Shown here piece by piece: positions 1 to 9,062 of a stretch of 64,000 bases of DNA (position 1 is the first letter of the stretch; every line of letters starts with the position of its first letter). The notes below the pieces were generated by a model. It was not told the origin of the DNA. It did no database searches and was given only the letters and a program-made list of their open reading frames with translations. The DNA comes from G963662905 sp963662905 (GTDB lineage: Bacteria; Bacteroidota; Bacteroidia; Bacteroidales; WRLA01): NCBI GenBank assembly GCA_963662905.2, contig CAXXFD010000002.1:248001-312000 (forward strand). The letters are read 5' to 3'. The translations under genes and the position numbers were made by a program.

Positions 1-794
1 TCTGTTATATCTGAATTTCCTTTCTGTGTTTTTTCAAGCTTTTCATAATACTGTTTCCTTTCAGCTCTAATTTGTGCAGACATACTATAGAACCGCCTGA
101 TACTTTTATCAGAACGTGCCAAAGTCATATCTGTAATTGCTCTGGTAATTCGTCCGTTTCCATCGTCGAATGGATGAACGGTCACGAACCATAAATGAGC
201 AATAGCTGCTTTAAGAACCAAATCTATTTCATGCTCGTTTTCAAACCAGTCTAAGAATTTTATCATTTCTGACTCTATCCTGTTTGAACCTGGAGCTTGA
301 TAGTGAACCTTTTCTTTTCCCAAAGGTCCTGACACAACTTGCATAGGCCCAGTCGTATCTTTTCTCCAATCTGCAACTGTGATTTTATAAAGATTACTCC
401 AACCTGATGGGAACAGTGCTGCATGCCAGCCAAACAGTCTGTTTTTAGTTAACGGCAAATCATATTTTTGAGTAGCGTCAAGCATCATTTCAACTATTCC
501 GTCAACGTAGCGCTCCGATTCTACTGCTCCCGCAATGTCAATTCCCAGGCGACGTGCAATTGAGGAACGTACTTGTTCAATATCCAAAAATTCGCCTTCG
601 ATTTCTGATGACTTAATAACATCTAAAGTAAGCGTGTTCAATACTGCTTCATTTTGCAAATCAAAACCAAGCGATTCCATTTTACCCAAAAGTCTTCCTT
701 GTTGATTTCTTGCTTCACCAAGTTTTAGCAAGACTTTCTTATTGTCCCAAGAGAAGTCAGTCCAGTTTTCTTTTTCGTGTATATAGATTTTCAT
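1..794 (-). CDS. Fic family protein (DUF4172-Fic), 3' end cut by window edge
   Basis: This is a probable AMP-transferring Fic protein that modifies a hydroxyl side chain of a target protein. The N-terminus, from the ATG at 794, matches the DUF4172 region found before Fic domains (WTDFSWDNKK, then QQGRLLGKM). The Fic core motif HPFDDGNGRITR is complete, with its catalytic His at about residue 207. An inhibitory-helix motif of the form S-x-x-x-E-G (S62, E66, G67) lies near the N-terminus, so activity should be self-restrained as in class II Fic proteins. The reading frame is open to base 1, so the C-terminus is missing. It lies downstream of the type I restriction operon on the same strand but 356 bp away. 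Fic genes are common in defence and toxin islands, but no antitoxin partner is visible. The family call is secure; the target is unknown. Confidence 0.88.
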   Translation of the reverse strand, partial: MKIYIHEKENWTDFSWDNKKVLLKLGEARNQQGRLLGKMESLGFDLQNEAVLNTLTLDVIKSSEIEGEFLDIEQVRSSIARRLGIDIAGAVESERYVDGIVEMMLDATQKYDLPLTKNRLFGWHAALFPSGWSNLYKITVADWRKDTTGPMQVVSGPLGKEKVHYQAPGSNRIESEMIKFLDWFENEHEIDLVLKAAIAHLWFVTVHPFDDGNGRITRAITDMTLARSDKSIRRFYSMSAQIRAERKQYYEKLEKTQKGNSDIT

Positions 795-1059
795 TCTCCG
801 CATATTATGCGACAAATATACTTCTTATTCGCCGCAAATGAAACTTTCTCCGCAAAATATGCTTAGAATATAGCTATTAATCTCCGCACTGTCGTTATTT
901 ATGCTTGGCCGTAACGGAATGCGGCATGAAACGTTGGGGATTACGGAGTACTCCATTTTCAGTTTACCATAAGTTTTATTTATTGCTCCAAATTTCATTT
1001 TAACCACCTACTGCCCAATGATTTATACACTTTGTTGTATGCCCGTGCTTTCTTTTCGT

Positions 1060-1151
1060 CCGTGCGTTTGGGCAGCCATACTCTTTGGCAAGTTTTGGCT
1101 TGTGCGGCTGGATTGAGCGACTTGCCAATGTGTATGGCTTTAGCGTGGGCT
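1060..1151. repeat. 92-bp structured site, left flank of restriction operon (attC-like shape)
   Basis: The site starts with CCGTGCGTT and ends with GCGTGGGCT. Inside are two nested inverted repeats: AGCCATAC (1074-1081) with GTATGGCT (1132-1139), and TTGGCAAGT (1085-1093) with ACTTGCCAA (1120-1128). The same outer ends, the same 92-bp length and a different internal hairpin occur at 11751-11842, on the other side of the restriction operon. Conserved ends around a variable hairpin recall integron attC sites, but no canonical GTTRRRY/RYYYAAC pair or integrase was found. The last base overlaps the hsdR stop codon. The rest of the 795-1150 gap holds no convincing gene. Confidence 0.5.
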
Positions 1152-4100
1152 TAATCATTTGTCAGTTCATTTGCAATCATTTCCGCTTGTTTCAATACAG
1201 TTTCAGTCGCCAGCTTTTGCATATCTGGTGGATAGCCGTATTGCCTCAAAGTCCGTTTTATAATTACTTTCAATTTTGCCCGAACACTTTCTTTTATTGT
1301 CCAGTCAATTGATGCGTTTTGTTTTACTCTTTCAGTCAGGATTACGGCAAGTTCTCTTAATTTATCTTTCGCCATTAATTCTCTTGCACTTTTATTGTCG
1401 GCAACTGCGGTGTAAAATGCGTATTCAAATTCACTAAGTCCAAGTTGTGTTGCTTCACTGTCCATATTGACGATTTCCTTACTAATCTTTATAAGCTCGT
1501 CAATTACTTCGGCAGCAGTCAAAATCTTGTTGTGATATTTTTTAATGGAATTTTCCAGCATTTCCATTAGTGTTTTACTTTTTACAAGATTCTTTTTTGA
1601 ACGGGTTTTTATCTCGTCATTAAGCAATTTTTTAAGAACTTCCATTGCAACATTCTTGTGCTCCATCCCTTTGAGTTCCAAAAGAAATTCTTCCGATAAA
1701 ATAGAAATGTCCGGTTTCTTTATTCCGGCTGCATCAAACACATCAATTACCTGTTCTGAAACTAACGCCTGGTCAATTACCTGCCTGATTGTTGTTTCAA
1801 TTTCTTCATCTGTCTTTCCAGTTCCGATTCCGTCAAATTTTGCCAATCGGGCTTTTACTGCCTGAAAAAATGCAACTTCTTCTTTGACGTCCATTGCTTG
1901 TTCGTGTGGAATTGCAATGGCAAAAGATTTTGAAAGTGCGGTAACTTCATTAATGTATCTTTTCTTTCCATCTTCTAACCCAAGAATATGTTCTTCCGCA
2001 GCAAGAATCATTGAAAGTTTTTTAGAAGTTTCAGCCTCAAAATAATCTTCGTAAGGAAAGCTATGAAACATTTGAGCAACGACTTCTAATTTCTCCAACA
2101 TCAATTCAACTGCTTGTTCCTGTAAAATTGTTGGGTCACCTTTTCCACCTGCATCTGAATAGAATGACAAAGCTTTTTTTAGATCTGATGCAATTCCGAG
2201 ATAATCAACAATCAATCCGCCCGGCTTATCTTTATAAACACGGTTTACCCTTGCAATTGCCTGCATCAGGTTATGACCTTTCATTGGTTTGTCAATGTAA
2301 AGCGTGTGCATACTTGGAGCATCGAAACCGGTCAACCACATATCACGAACGATTACCAATTTTAATTCATCGTCCGGGTCTTTCATTCGGTCAGCCAATG
2401 TTTTTCTTTGTTGTTTGGAAGTGTGATGTTTGGCAATTTTAGGACCATCTGAACTTGCAGAAGTCATTACAACTTTTATCGTTCCTTTGTCCAAATCATC
2501 AGAATGCCATTCTGGTTTTAATTTGATAATTTCGTCATAAAGTTCTGCTGCAATTCTCCTCGACATGGAAACAATCATTCCTTTGCCTTCAAAAACTTCC
2601 TGTCGTTGTTCAAAATGAGTGATAATATCCTGAGCGATATTTTTTATTCTGTTTTCACTTCCGATAAGTGCTTCCAGTTGTGTCCATTTAGCTTTGGCTT
2701 TTTGCGTGTCGGTTAAATCCTCGTTTTTTAATTCTTCTTCTAATTCTTCAACAAGATGCTTCCCCTCTTCGCTTAAATTCACTTTTGCCAAACGGCTTTC
2801 GTAGTAAATACGAACAGTTGCACCATCTTCAATGGCTTGTGCGATATCGTAAACATCAATGTAATTTCCGAAAACCGCAGGTGTATTTACATCCGTGCTT
2901 TCAATGGGTGTTCCTGTAAAACCGATGTAAGTTGCTTTCGGTAAAGCATCTCTCATGTATTTTGCAAAACCATAACTAATTTCTCCTGTGTCTTTGTCCA
3001 ATTTTGCCTTAAAACCATATTGAGTCCGGTGTGCTTCGTCTGCAATTACAACAATGTTTTCTCTATCGGATAAAGTCTCATACACATTGCCATTTTCCGG
3101 TTGAAATTTTTGAATGGTTGAAAAAACAACTCCACCGGAGGCTACTTTCAATTTTTCTTTTAAATCCTCCCTGTTTTCAACTTGTTTGGGAGCTTGTCTT
3201 AAAAGCTGTGTCGATGCTGCAAAAGTGTCAAACAATTGGTCGTCTAAATCATTTCGGTCAGTTATGATTACAACTGTCGGATTATTTAATGCCAAAACAA
3301 TTTTCCCGGTAAAGAAAACCATTGACAACGATTTGCCACTGCCTTGTGTATGCCAAACTACACCGCCTTTTCTATCTCCTTTGGGTTGTAATTTAACTCC
3401 CGGAACACCATAACTTTCAGGCGATTCCATTACCATGCTTAAAGGTGTTTTCCCGCTATTGCGGGACAGGCTCTTTTCTAAAGTATAACCCGTTGCTCTT
3501 AAAGTTGATTCAACTGCCCGGTTTACGGCATAATATTGATGATAGGCAGCAAGTTTTTTAACTGTTGAGATGGTGACAATTCCTGTTTTTGAATCTTTCC
3601 CGACACTTTCGGTACGGGATTTCGTAATCTCAACTTTTTTCGACTTTTCAAAAACTACAAAATGGCGGATTAAATCCAACAAAGTTTCTTTGTTGAGCAT
3701 TCCGTTTATTAAGGTTTCTAACTCAGAAATATATCCGGGTTGCCAAGTGTTTGAATCAGATTTTTTTGATGCTTTTATCTCAATTTCATCATTAGAAAAA
3801 TAAGGATTATTTCTTTTTGCTTCTATTTCTCTTTTTATCCATTTTCGACCGAAGCCCGTTTTCAACTCCTTTTCTCTTTTTACAGCTTCTTCTCTTGATG
3901 GAAATATTTCATGATGAATAATTCTTAATGGCTTGTTTTGTTTTGTCCAATCTGCTCCTTTCCCTGAAATATGCTGATGCCATCTTTCTTCAATATTTGA
4001 TGTTTGTCCAATGTAATAGCTTTTGTTTTCACATTCAATTACATATACAAAAAACTTATTGTATAAAAACGCATTGCCGTCTGCTGATTTTCTGCCTGTG

Positions 4101-4759
4101 CGTTGCACGCAGACAGGCCATGCCATAAATCTTGTAAAACCGGAAGAAAGCGTACCTGCTTTTGCTTCCAGACCATCCGAAATAATCATAAAACCGTTGT
4201 AGGTGAAAAGGCTTGGTATAATTTGTTTATAGGTCTGCAATTGTTTGAAAGCAGATTTTACAGTTGCATTTTCATCGGCAGGATTTTTTAATTCGATAAC
4301 TACTAAAGGAATGCCATTGACAAATAAAATTACGTCGGGTCTTTTGTTATTGCCGTTTTCAATAACTGTAAACTGATTGGCAACAATAAATTCGTTATTC
4401 TCCGGATTTTTAAAATCTATTAACCAAACTAAATCGCCTCTGTCGTGTCCGTCTTTTTGATACGAAACATTGATGCCCTCAGTCAGCATCCGATGAAAGC
4501 TTTCGTTGTTGGCAAGTAATTCAGGTGAATTTATCCGTTGGATTTCTTTAAATGCTTCTTCTTGTGAATCGGCAGGAACTTTTGGATTTATTCTCCGAAT
4601 GGCATTTTGTAGCCTTTCAGTTAATAAAACTTCTTCGTAGCTTGCTCTTTCCGGTTTTTCCCCATCGTGTGCAATATCCGGTGCATAAATGTATTGGTAA
4701 CCCAATCGTTCTAACAACTCAATGGAAAATTCTTCTATGGTATTTTCGGTAATCTTCAT
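1151..4759 (-). CDS. hsdR: Type I restriction enzyme R subunit with embedded GIY-YIG domain
   Basis: HsdR is the motor and nuclease subunit of a type I restriction complex (R2M2S). The N-terminal nuclease shows D142, E156-x-K158 and Q173-x-x-x-Y177. The helicase shows a Walker A motif (GSGKS, about 473-477), a DEAH box (ADEAH) and GFTGTP. The protein is 1,202 residues, longer than usual HsdR (about 1,000), because about 110 residues interrupt the stretch between the nuclease and helicase domains. Residues 231-316 form an intact-looking GIY-YIG nuclease (VYV at 238-240, YIG at 249-251, Arg259, Glu296). Just before it, residues 215-223 come from a 27-bp palindromic insert, and residues near 431-436 come from another small palindrome (TCCCGC/GCGGGA, 3451-3466). 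The gene is the last of the operon and its ATG overlaps the upstream stop by 4 bp. HsdS is currently broken, so restriction may be off. Confidence 0.95.
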   Translation of the reverse strand: MKITENTIEEFSIELLERLGYQYIYAPDIAHDGEKPERASYEEVLLTERLQNAIRRINPKVPADSQEEAFKEIQRINSPELLANNESFHRMLTEGINVSYQKDGHDRGDLVWLIDFKNPENNEFIVANQFTVIENGNNKRPDVILFVNGIPLVVIELKNPADENATVKSAFKQLQTYKQIIPSLFTYNGFMIISDGLEAKAGTLSSGFTRFMAWPVCVQRTGRKSADGNAFLYNKFFVYVIECENKSYYIGQTSNIEERWHQHISGKGADWTKQNKPLRIIHHEIFPSREEAVKREKELKTGFGRKWIKREIEAKRNNPYFSNDEIEIKASKKSDSNTWQPGYISELETLINGMLNKETLLDLIRHFVVFEKSKKVEITKSRTESVGKDSKTGIVTISTVKKLAAYHQYYAVNRAVESTLRATGYTLEKSLSRNSGKTPLSMVMESPESYGVPGVKLQPKGDRKGGVVWHTQGSGKSLSMVFFTGKIVLALNNPTVVIITDRNDLDDQLFDTFAASTQLLRQAPKQVENREDLKEKLKVASGGVVFSTIQKFQPENGNVYETLSDRENIVVIADEAHRTQYGFKAKLDKDTGEISYGFAKYMRDALPKATYIGFTGTPIESTDVNTPAVFGNYIDVYDIAQAIEDGATVRIYYESRLAKVNLSEEGKHLVEELEEELKNEDLTDTQKAKAKWTQLEALIGSENRIKNIAQDIITHFEQRQEVFEGKGMIVSMSRRIAAELYDEIIKLKPEWHSDDLDKGTIKVVMTSASSDGPKIAKHHTSKQQRKTLADRMKDPDDELKLVIVRDMWLTGFDAPSMHTLYIDKPMKGHNLMQAIARVNRVYKDKPGGLIVDYLGIASDLKKALSFYSDAGGKGDPTILQEQAVELMLEKLEVVAQMFHSFPYEDYFEAETSKKLSMILAAEEHILGLEDGKKRYINEVTALSKSFAIAIPHEQAMDVKEEVAFFQAVKARLAKFDGIGTGKTDEEIETTIRQVIDQALVSEQVIDVFDAAGIKKPDISILSEEFLLELKGMEHKNVAMEVLKKLLNDEIKTRSKKNLVKSKTLMEMLENSIKKYHNKILTAAEVIDELIKISKEIVNMDSEATQLGLSEFEYAFYTAVADNKSARELMAKDKLRELAVILTERVKQNASIDWTIKESVRAKLKVIIKRTLRQYGYPPDMQKLATETVLKQAEMIANELTND
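4094..4118. repeat. Palindromic in-frame insert within hsdR
   Basis: GCCTGT (4094-4099) pairs with ACAGGC (4113-4118), and inside it GCG pairs with CGC around the loop TTGCA. Together with its edges it adds nine codons (27 bp) between the conserved HsdR segments FMAW and KSADG, so the frame is kept. The hsdM copy at 10135-10159 differs at only two positions within the 25 bp. This looks like a REP-like element tolerated inside genes. Confidence 0.7.
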
Positions 4760-5196
4760 TTGTCTGAACTATGATTTTTTATGATTTTAGGATTGCCTTG
4801 ATTTTGCTGTTTGAATGATTTGTTGCTTAATCTCTTAAACTGTAGTGACTTAGCGCCAAAATTGATGAGCAAACCCACCTCTAAATCATAGGCTTCCAAA
4901 TAGTTTATGGCTTGTGCTAAATGAACATCTTCCAATTGAATGATAGCTTTCAGTTCAACAGAAACAACACCTTCAACCAAAAAATCAACCCTGCGTGTTC
5001 CAATTTGTTGGTTTTTGTAAAAAACAGGCATTTCGTATTCCCTGGAAAATCCGATGCCATTATCAGCCATCTCAATCTCCAATGCACGTTGGTAAATGAC
5101 CTCCTGAAACCCATTGCCCAATTGCCTGTGAACTTCCATAGCACAACCAATGATTTTAGAAGTTAAGTCTGAATATTTATATTTTTCATTAATCAT
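4756..5196 (-). CDS. GxxExxY family protein (PD-(D/E)xK nuclease-like)
   Basis: This is a 146-residue protein with the signature that names the family: G29-F-Q-E32-V-I-Y35. D71, E81 and K83 (VDFLVEG, then VELK) match a PD-(D/E)xK nuclease core. Members of this family are common in Bacteroidota, and their substrate is not established. The gene is translationally coupled on both sides: its ATG overlaps the hsdS stop by 4 bp, and its stop overlaps the hsdR ATG by 4 bp. It is therefore an accessory gene inside the type I operon. The family normally ends soon after the KRLSN segment; here a basic Gln/Asn-rich tail of about 20 residues follows. Confidence 0.88.
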   Translation of the reverse strand: MINEKYKYSDLTSKIIGCAMEVHRQLGNGFQEVIYQRALEIEMADNGIGFSREYEMPVFYKNQQIGTRRVDFLVEGVVSVELKAIIQLEDVHLAQAINYLEAYDLEVGLLINFGAKSLQFKRLSNKSFKQQNQGNPKIIKNHSSDK

Positions 5197-6364
5197 TTGT
5201 CTGAACTTTGATTTATTGGATTAACTTGATTTTTATGAGTTTTTGAATCACAAGAATCATCAAAATCATCTGAATCATAGTTCAGACGTATTTCCCCACT
5301 CATCAACTTTGGCAACAAAGTATCGCGCAGTTTTTCAAGTGTGCGGATTTGATTATAATTTGCTTTGATTTTTTTCATCATTGGGTCAACCTTTAAATGA
5401 AATTTGCCAATGTTATCATTTACTGCAATATCCAAACTTTTGATAAGTACTTGACTAATATTTTGCTGGGCTGAACCAATTGCTCTACTTTTTAATTCAT
5501 CAACATTTGACTTAATTGTATGATAAACAAATGTGTATGGATAATCTTCATTTGGAATACATGCACAAATTGCTTGATTACAAGTAGCTTCTTGCCCAAT
5601 AATTGCAAATTGACCAACTGTTGCTCCATACATCGCAATCAAAACACTATTTTTTGGCAACAACTTAGCACTTGAGTTTTTAAGGGCTTCATCATTAATT
5701 TTTTCTTCCGTTTCTAAAATATAGCCCCCAATTAGCTCTTTTGATTTAATCCATGGATGAATTCCATTTTCATAATAGTCCATTCTTTTTCTTGATGGAG
5801 TTCCGCCAGAAGTTGTTTTAATACATTCGGATAATGGCTTTAATTCTGACTCTTCTTCCACAAACCACTGTCTAAAAAACGTCTCCGCCATTTGTTCCAA
5901 AGTTTTATTTTGGCGGTTGAGCAGGTCTATTTTATCATCCAAACTGGAAAGGACTTCGGCTATGGCTTTTTGTTCGGGGAGTTCAGGTATGGTTAATTGG
6001 AGACCTAAAATATCGCCTTTTGAAATATTAGCTTGATTTGCACTACCTGTTGAATTATTTGCCAGCGTATTTTGAACTTCTTCATCCTTAAATAAATAAT
6101 ATATAAAGTCAAGGTCGGCATCTTTTTTTACAACCAATTTACCAACTCTCTGATTCAGTAAAGCTTGTACGTCAAGTTTATATCTTGAGACATCGCCAAC
6201 AACTTGTGTCAAAGCTTGTGGATGATTTCCGGTCATCGCAATCAGAACATCACCTTTTGAAAGTAAATACCTGGATAACGATTCGTCAAATTCGTGGTAA
6301 ACCACATCTTTTAAATTAGTATCACCATTAGCAACATTTTTTATTTTAATGACAGGTAATGTTC
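5193..6364 (-). pseudogene. hsdS: Type I specificity subunit HsdS, main part (gene split by IS21 element)
   Basis: HsdS recognises the target sequence and holds the methylase together. This segment carries most of the protein: the rest of the first target-recognition domain, the central helix (KAIAEVLSSLDDKIDLLNRQNKTL is present, starting near base 5970), the second recognition domain and the C-terminal helix ending LMSGEIRLN. The first 97 bp lie beyond the IS21 element at 8966-9062. Joining 9062-8966 to 6364-5193, with one copy of the 5-bp duplication CTTCA, gives 1,269 nt, exactly 423 codons, with a continuous frame (YENHI then EGTLPVI). The stop overlaps the next ATG by 4 bp. A shorter product could start from an internal GTG at 6305, but it would lack part of the first recognition domain. 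Confidence 0.9.
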
Positions 6365-6451
6365 CTTCATGGCTATTTCGGCCAGACTATGCCACTGATT
6401 TCGGTCAAACAGTGCCACTTTGAAAGACCTTACAATAGTACAAAAATTTAA

Positions 6452-7189
6452 TCATTCATTTTCTAAAAAACCTTTTCTTAGTGATTCTCCTTTGAGGTCT
6501 ATTCTGTGGGATGAATTAACCAATCTGTCCAGTACGGCATCGGCAATAGTCCCTTCACCAATGATATCATACCAAACCGATACCGGTATCTGTGAAGATA
6601 CAATGGTTGATTTATTGTTATATCGGTCGTCAACTATATCCATTAGCATTTCCCGTGCGTTGTTGTCAAAGGCTTGTATTCCAAAGTCATCCAGGATCAA
6701 CAGGTCTGTTTTCTCCAGTTTTTTCAGTTCTTTCAGGTAGGTCCCGTCTATCTTACAGAGTTTCAGTCGTGCAAAAAGCCGTGCGGTATTGGCGTATATG
6801 GTTTTAAAACCGTTTATGCAGGCTTGGTTGCCAAGCGCCTGAGCCAGATAGCTTTTACCGACACCGGATGCGCCTGTTATGATGATGTTTTCTTTGCGCT
6901 TGATAAAGTCCAGGCTGCCCAGCCTCTGGAACATATTTTTGTCCAGGTTGCGCACTGTGGCATAATCGATATCTGCCACCGACGCTTTTTGGCGGAAGGA
7001 GGCGTTTTTGATCAGGCGTTCAAATTTTTTGTTCTGCCTGTCTTCCCATTCATGGTCAGCCAGTAAGGCCAGGTATTCATCAGGCGTCAAGCCGTTGGCT
7101 TGGTTGTTTTTGACGTACTGCAGGTGCATTTGTGCCATGGCCGTAAGGCGCATATCCCGCAGCTTTTCAACAGTAGGGTTGTTGTTCAT
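6452..7189 (-). CDS. istB: IS21 helper ATPase IstB
   Basis: IstB is the AAA+ ATPase that helps the IstA transposase choose targets. The 245-residue protein starts at MNNNPTVEKLRDMRL, the usual IstB start. It has a Walker A motif (GASGVGKS), a Walker B motif (LLILDDFG) and the C-terminal arginine-rich end (LVNSSHRIDLKGESLRK). An in-frame upstream start at 7264 would overlap istA and is less likely. istA ends at 7209, 19 bp upstream of this start, so the two are co-transcribed. Confidence 0.95.
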   Translation of the reverse strand: MNNNPTVEKLRDMRLTAMAQMHLQYVKNNQANGLTPDEYLALLADHEWEDRQNKKFERLIKNASFRQKASVADIDYATVRNLDKNMFQRLGSLDFIKRKENIIITGASGVGKSYLAQALGNQACINGFKTIYANTARLFARLKLCKIDGTYLKELKKLEKTDLLILDDFGIQAFDNNAREMLMDIVDDRYNNKSTIVSSQIPVSVWYDIIGEGTIADAVLDRLVNSSHRIDLKGESLRKGFLENE

Positions 7190-7208
7190 TTTGTGTGTGT
7201 TTTTAAGG

Positions 7209-8762
7209 TTAATTATATGTTCCTGTTTTACGAAGGTTTTTATGCTCGGGGATATGCGGTTCAAACTCCAGTTCCCCCTGCTGCCCTGTAGAGGCGGTGT
7301 CCATCCTGTTTTTCAGGATATTTTTGATGAATGAATAAGAATGTCCCCCTGCTTCTTGTGCCATCCTGCAAGCGGCATCCAGCCTCTGCGAACCGTAACC
7401 TTTAGATAACTGTATAATTCCCATGGCCCTTTTGTACTGGGTTTCAGGATAGTCTCCAAAGGAAAGGATGGTACTGATATAATTGAGCACATTTTTGCCA
7501 TGAACAGCAGCCTTTTTTTTAAAATAATCAGGGCTCCATTCTGAATAAGCCTGGTGCTGGCTGCTGAGGTGCCCCTTGACGGTTATATATTTGCCTTTCT
7601 CTTTTTCGCGTTTATGGGCAGCTATACGCTGGTTGTTGTAGTAAACTTCCACTGTAGATTGCGTGTACTGGATTTGTGTCTGTTTGCCGATATAGCGGTA
7701 AGGCACGCTGTAATATGTATTATCGGGCGAGAAGTATATGTAGCCGATTTTCTGCACTTTTGCCCGCCTATATTCTTTCATTTGAAAACGCCCTTGGGGC
7801 AAAGGCTTTAAATACTGGCGCTCATGGGACTGGAACAGTTCCCTGCGGCTGGTTTCTTTGCGTGCAAACAAAAGGTCGTTGTAGGGTCCCAGCAATTTGC
7901 CTATTTCTGCGTTCAGTTCATCAAGGGAAAAGAACTTCATCTCGCCAAGCGGGTAAAAAACCCTCTGATAGGCCAGGTTTACAGCATTCTCTACAAGCGC
8001 CTTGTCCTGTGGGCTATATGCCCTTGTGGGGTTCATGGCACATCTGTAGTGAAGGCTAAATTCCTTGAATGTTTTGTTGATAACCGCTTCGTACTTGCTG
8101 GCACGCGTTACCGCTGATTTTAAATTGTCGGATACAATTGCCTTGGGCACTCCCCCATAATAAAGCAGGGCATTGGACATGCACTGAAAAAAATCTTCCC
8201 GCTTCTGGCTGGCACAGGCTTCCACATAGGTGTACTGGCTATATGGGAGGATAGCCACAAAAACCTCTACTTCTGTAGCCTGTCCCGTCTCACGGTCATA
8301 AATGCGGAGCTTCTTTCCTGTATAGTCCACAAACATTTCGTGGCCGGCAATATGGTTGAGCTTCATGGAGCCTTTCTGTTTGTCATATTTGCGGTGGTAG
8401 TGTTCTATAAACTGCGTATAGCTGTATGGATCATCTGCCTGCTGCTCATAGATCCTGTAATGGTACTGAAAGGTAAAACCGGGCTGTTCCCGCTTGTTCT
8501 TCATCCCATCGAGATAGAGCATTAGCTGGTCATAACGCGGGTTGACAATGGTAGTTGTGCCCGGAAAAAGCTTTTCCAGACTGGCAGTGTCCATTTTGAG
8601 CAGGTCTTGCAAACTGTGCCCGCTGGCATTAAAAAGCTGCATGTAGCGGTTAACTGTATTGCGGGAAATTCCCAAGACATTTCCTGCCTGACGGTTGGTG
8701 ACACCATCGAGGTGCAAAGTGATAATTTGTTTTAAATCCATAGGATCAAGTGTATTGGCCAT
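7209..8762 (-). CDS. istA: IS21-family transposase IstA
   Basis: IstA is the DDE transposase that cuts and joins the element ends. The likely start is MANTLDPMDLKQ at 8762; the frame extends upstream to 8864, but that part runs into the end repeats. Residues of an N-terminal helix-turn-helix are visible (TNRQAGNVLGISRNTVNRYM). The rve-type catalytic core follows, with acidic positions in MFVDYTGKK, IVSDNLKSAV and a later Glu in the KALVENAV segment. The C-terminal region resembles the IstA Mu-type barrel. The length, about 517 residues, is normal. No stop or frameshift is seen. Confidence 0.95.
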   Translation of the reverse strand: MANTLDPMDLKQIITLHLDGVTNRQAGNVLGISRNTVNRYMQLFNASGHSLQDLLKMDTASLEKLFPGTTTIVNPRYDQLMLYLDGMKNKREQPGFTFQYHYRIYEQQADDPYSYTQFIEHYHRKYDKQKGSMKLNHIAGHEMFVDYTGKKLRIYDRETGQATEVEVFVAILPYSQYTYVEACASQKREDFFQCMSNALLYYGGVPKAIVSDNLKSAVTRASKYEAVINKTFKEFSLHYRCAMNPTRAYSPQDKALVENAVNLAYQRVFYPLGEMKFFSLDELNAEIGKLLGPYNDLLFARKETSRRELFQSHERQYLKPLPQGRFQMKEYRRAKVQKIGYIYFSPDNTYYSVPYRYIGKQTQIQYTQSTVEVYYNNQRIAAHKREKEKGKYITVKGHLSSQHQAYSEWSPDYFKKKAAVHGKNVLNYISTILSFGDYPETQYKRAMGIIQLSKGYGSQRLDAACRMAQEAGGHSYSFIKNILKNRMDTASTGQQGELEFEPHIPEHKNLRKTGTYN

Positions 8763-8965
8763 ATTGCTGTATTTTTCTAGTACAACAATAAGACAGGTTA
8801 AACTTGATCTTTCAAAGGGGGCATCTCTGGCAAACTGGCACAAAACGAACCGAAACTGGCACAAAACGAACCGAAAGCAGGAGTCGTTTTAGTGGCACAT
8901 TTTGAACCGAAATGCCTGGCACAGATACTCCGAAATCAGTGGCACAAAACGAACCGAATTAGCCA

Positions 8966-9062
8966 CTTCAATATGATTCTCATAGAAATTTGCAGATTTA
9001 AAAGCAAAACCACTTATTAAATCAATGTAATCACCAATTATCACTTCTTTCCACTCACACAT
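8966..9062 (-). pseudogene. hsdS: HsdS, first 32 codons (separated 5' fragment)
   Basis: Read on the minus strand from the ATG at 9062-9060, this encodes MCEWKEVIIGDYIDLISG followed by FAFKSANFYENHI, a standard start of an HsdS target-recognition domain. It then runs into the IS21 element. The ATG overlaps the stop of the upstream RhuM gene by 8 bp (ATGTGTGA), which shows that hsdS was coupled to it in the original operon. The fragment cannot work alone. Confidence 0.88.

Larger units (their letters stand above)
6370..8965 (-). mobile_element. Complete IS21-family insertion sequence inside hsdS
   Basis: The element is 2,596 bp. Its ends are inverted repeats starting TGGCTATTTCGG (left, 6370) and TGGCTAATTCGG (right, read inward from 8965). 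Both ends then carry the inner repeat TGCCACTGATTTCGG, the multiple end repeats typical of IS21. A 5-bp target duplication, CTTCA, lies at 6365-6369 and 8966-8970. It encodes istA and istB in the usual order on the minus strand. The ends, duplication and both genes look intact, so the insertion is probably recent and may still be mobile. Confidence 0.95.

Noticed and set aside
825..1007. Short minus-strand frame between Fic and the 92-bp site
   Set aside because: No recognisable motif, no coupling to neighbours; sequence looks like intergenic DNA.
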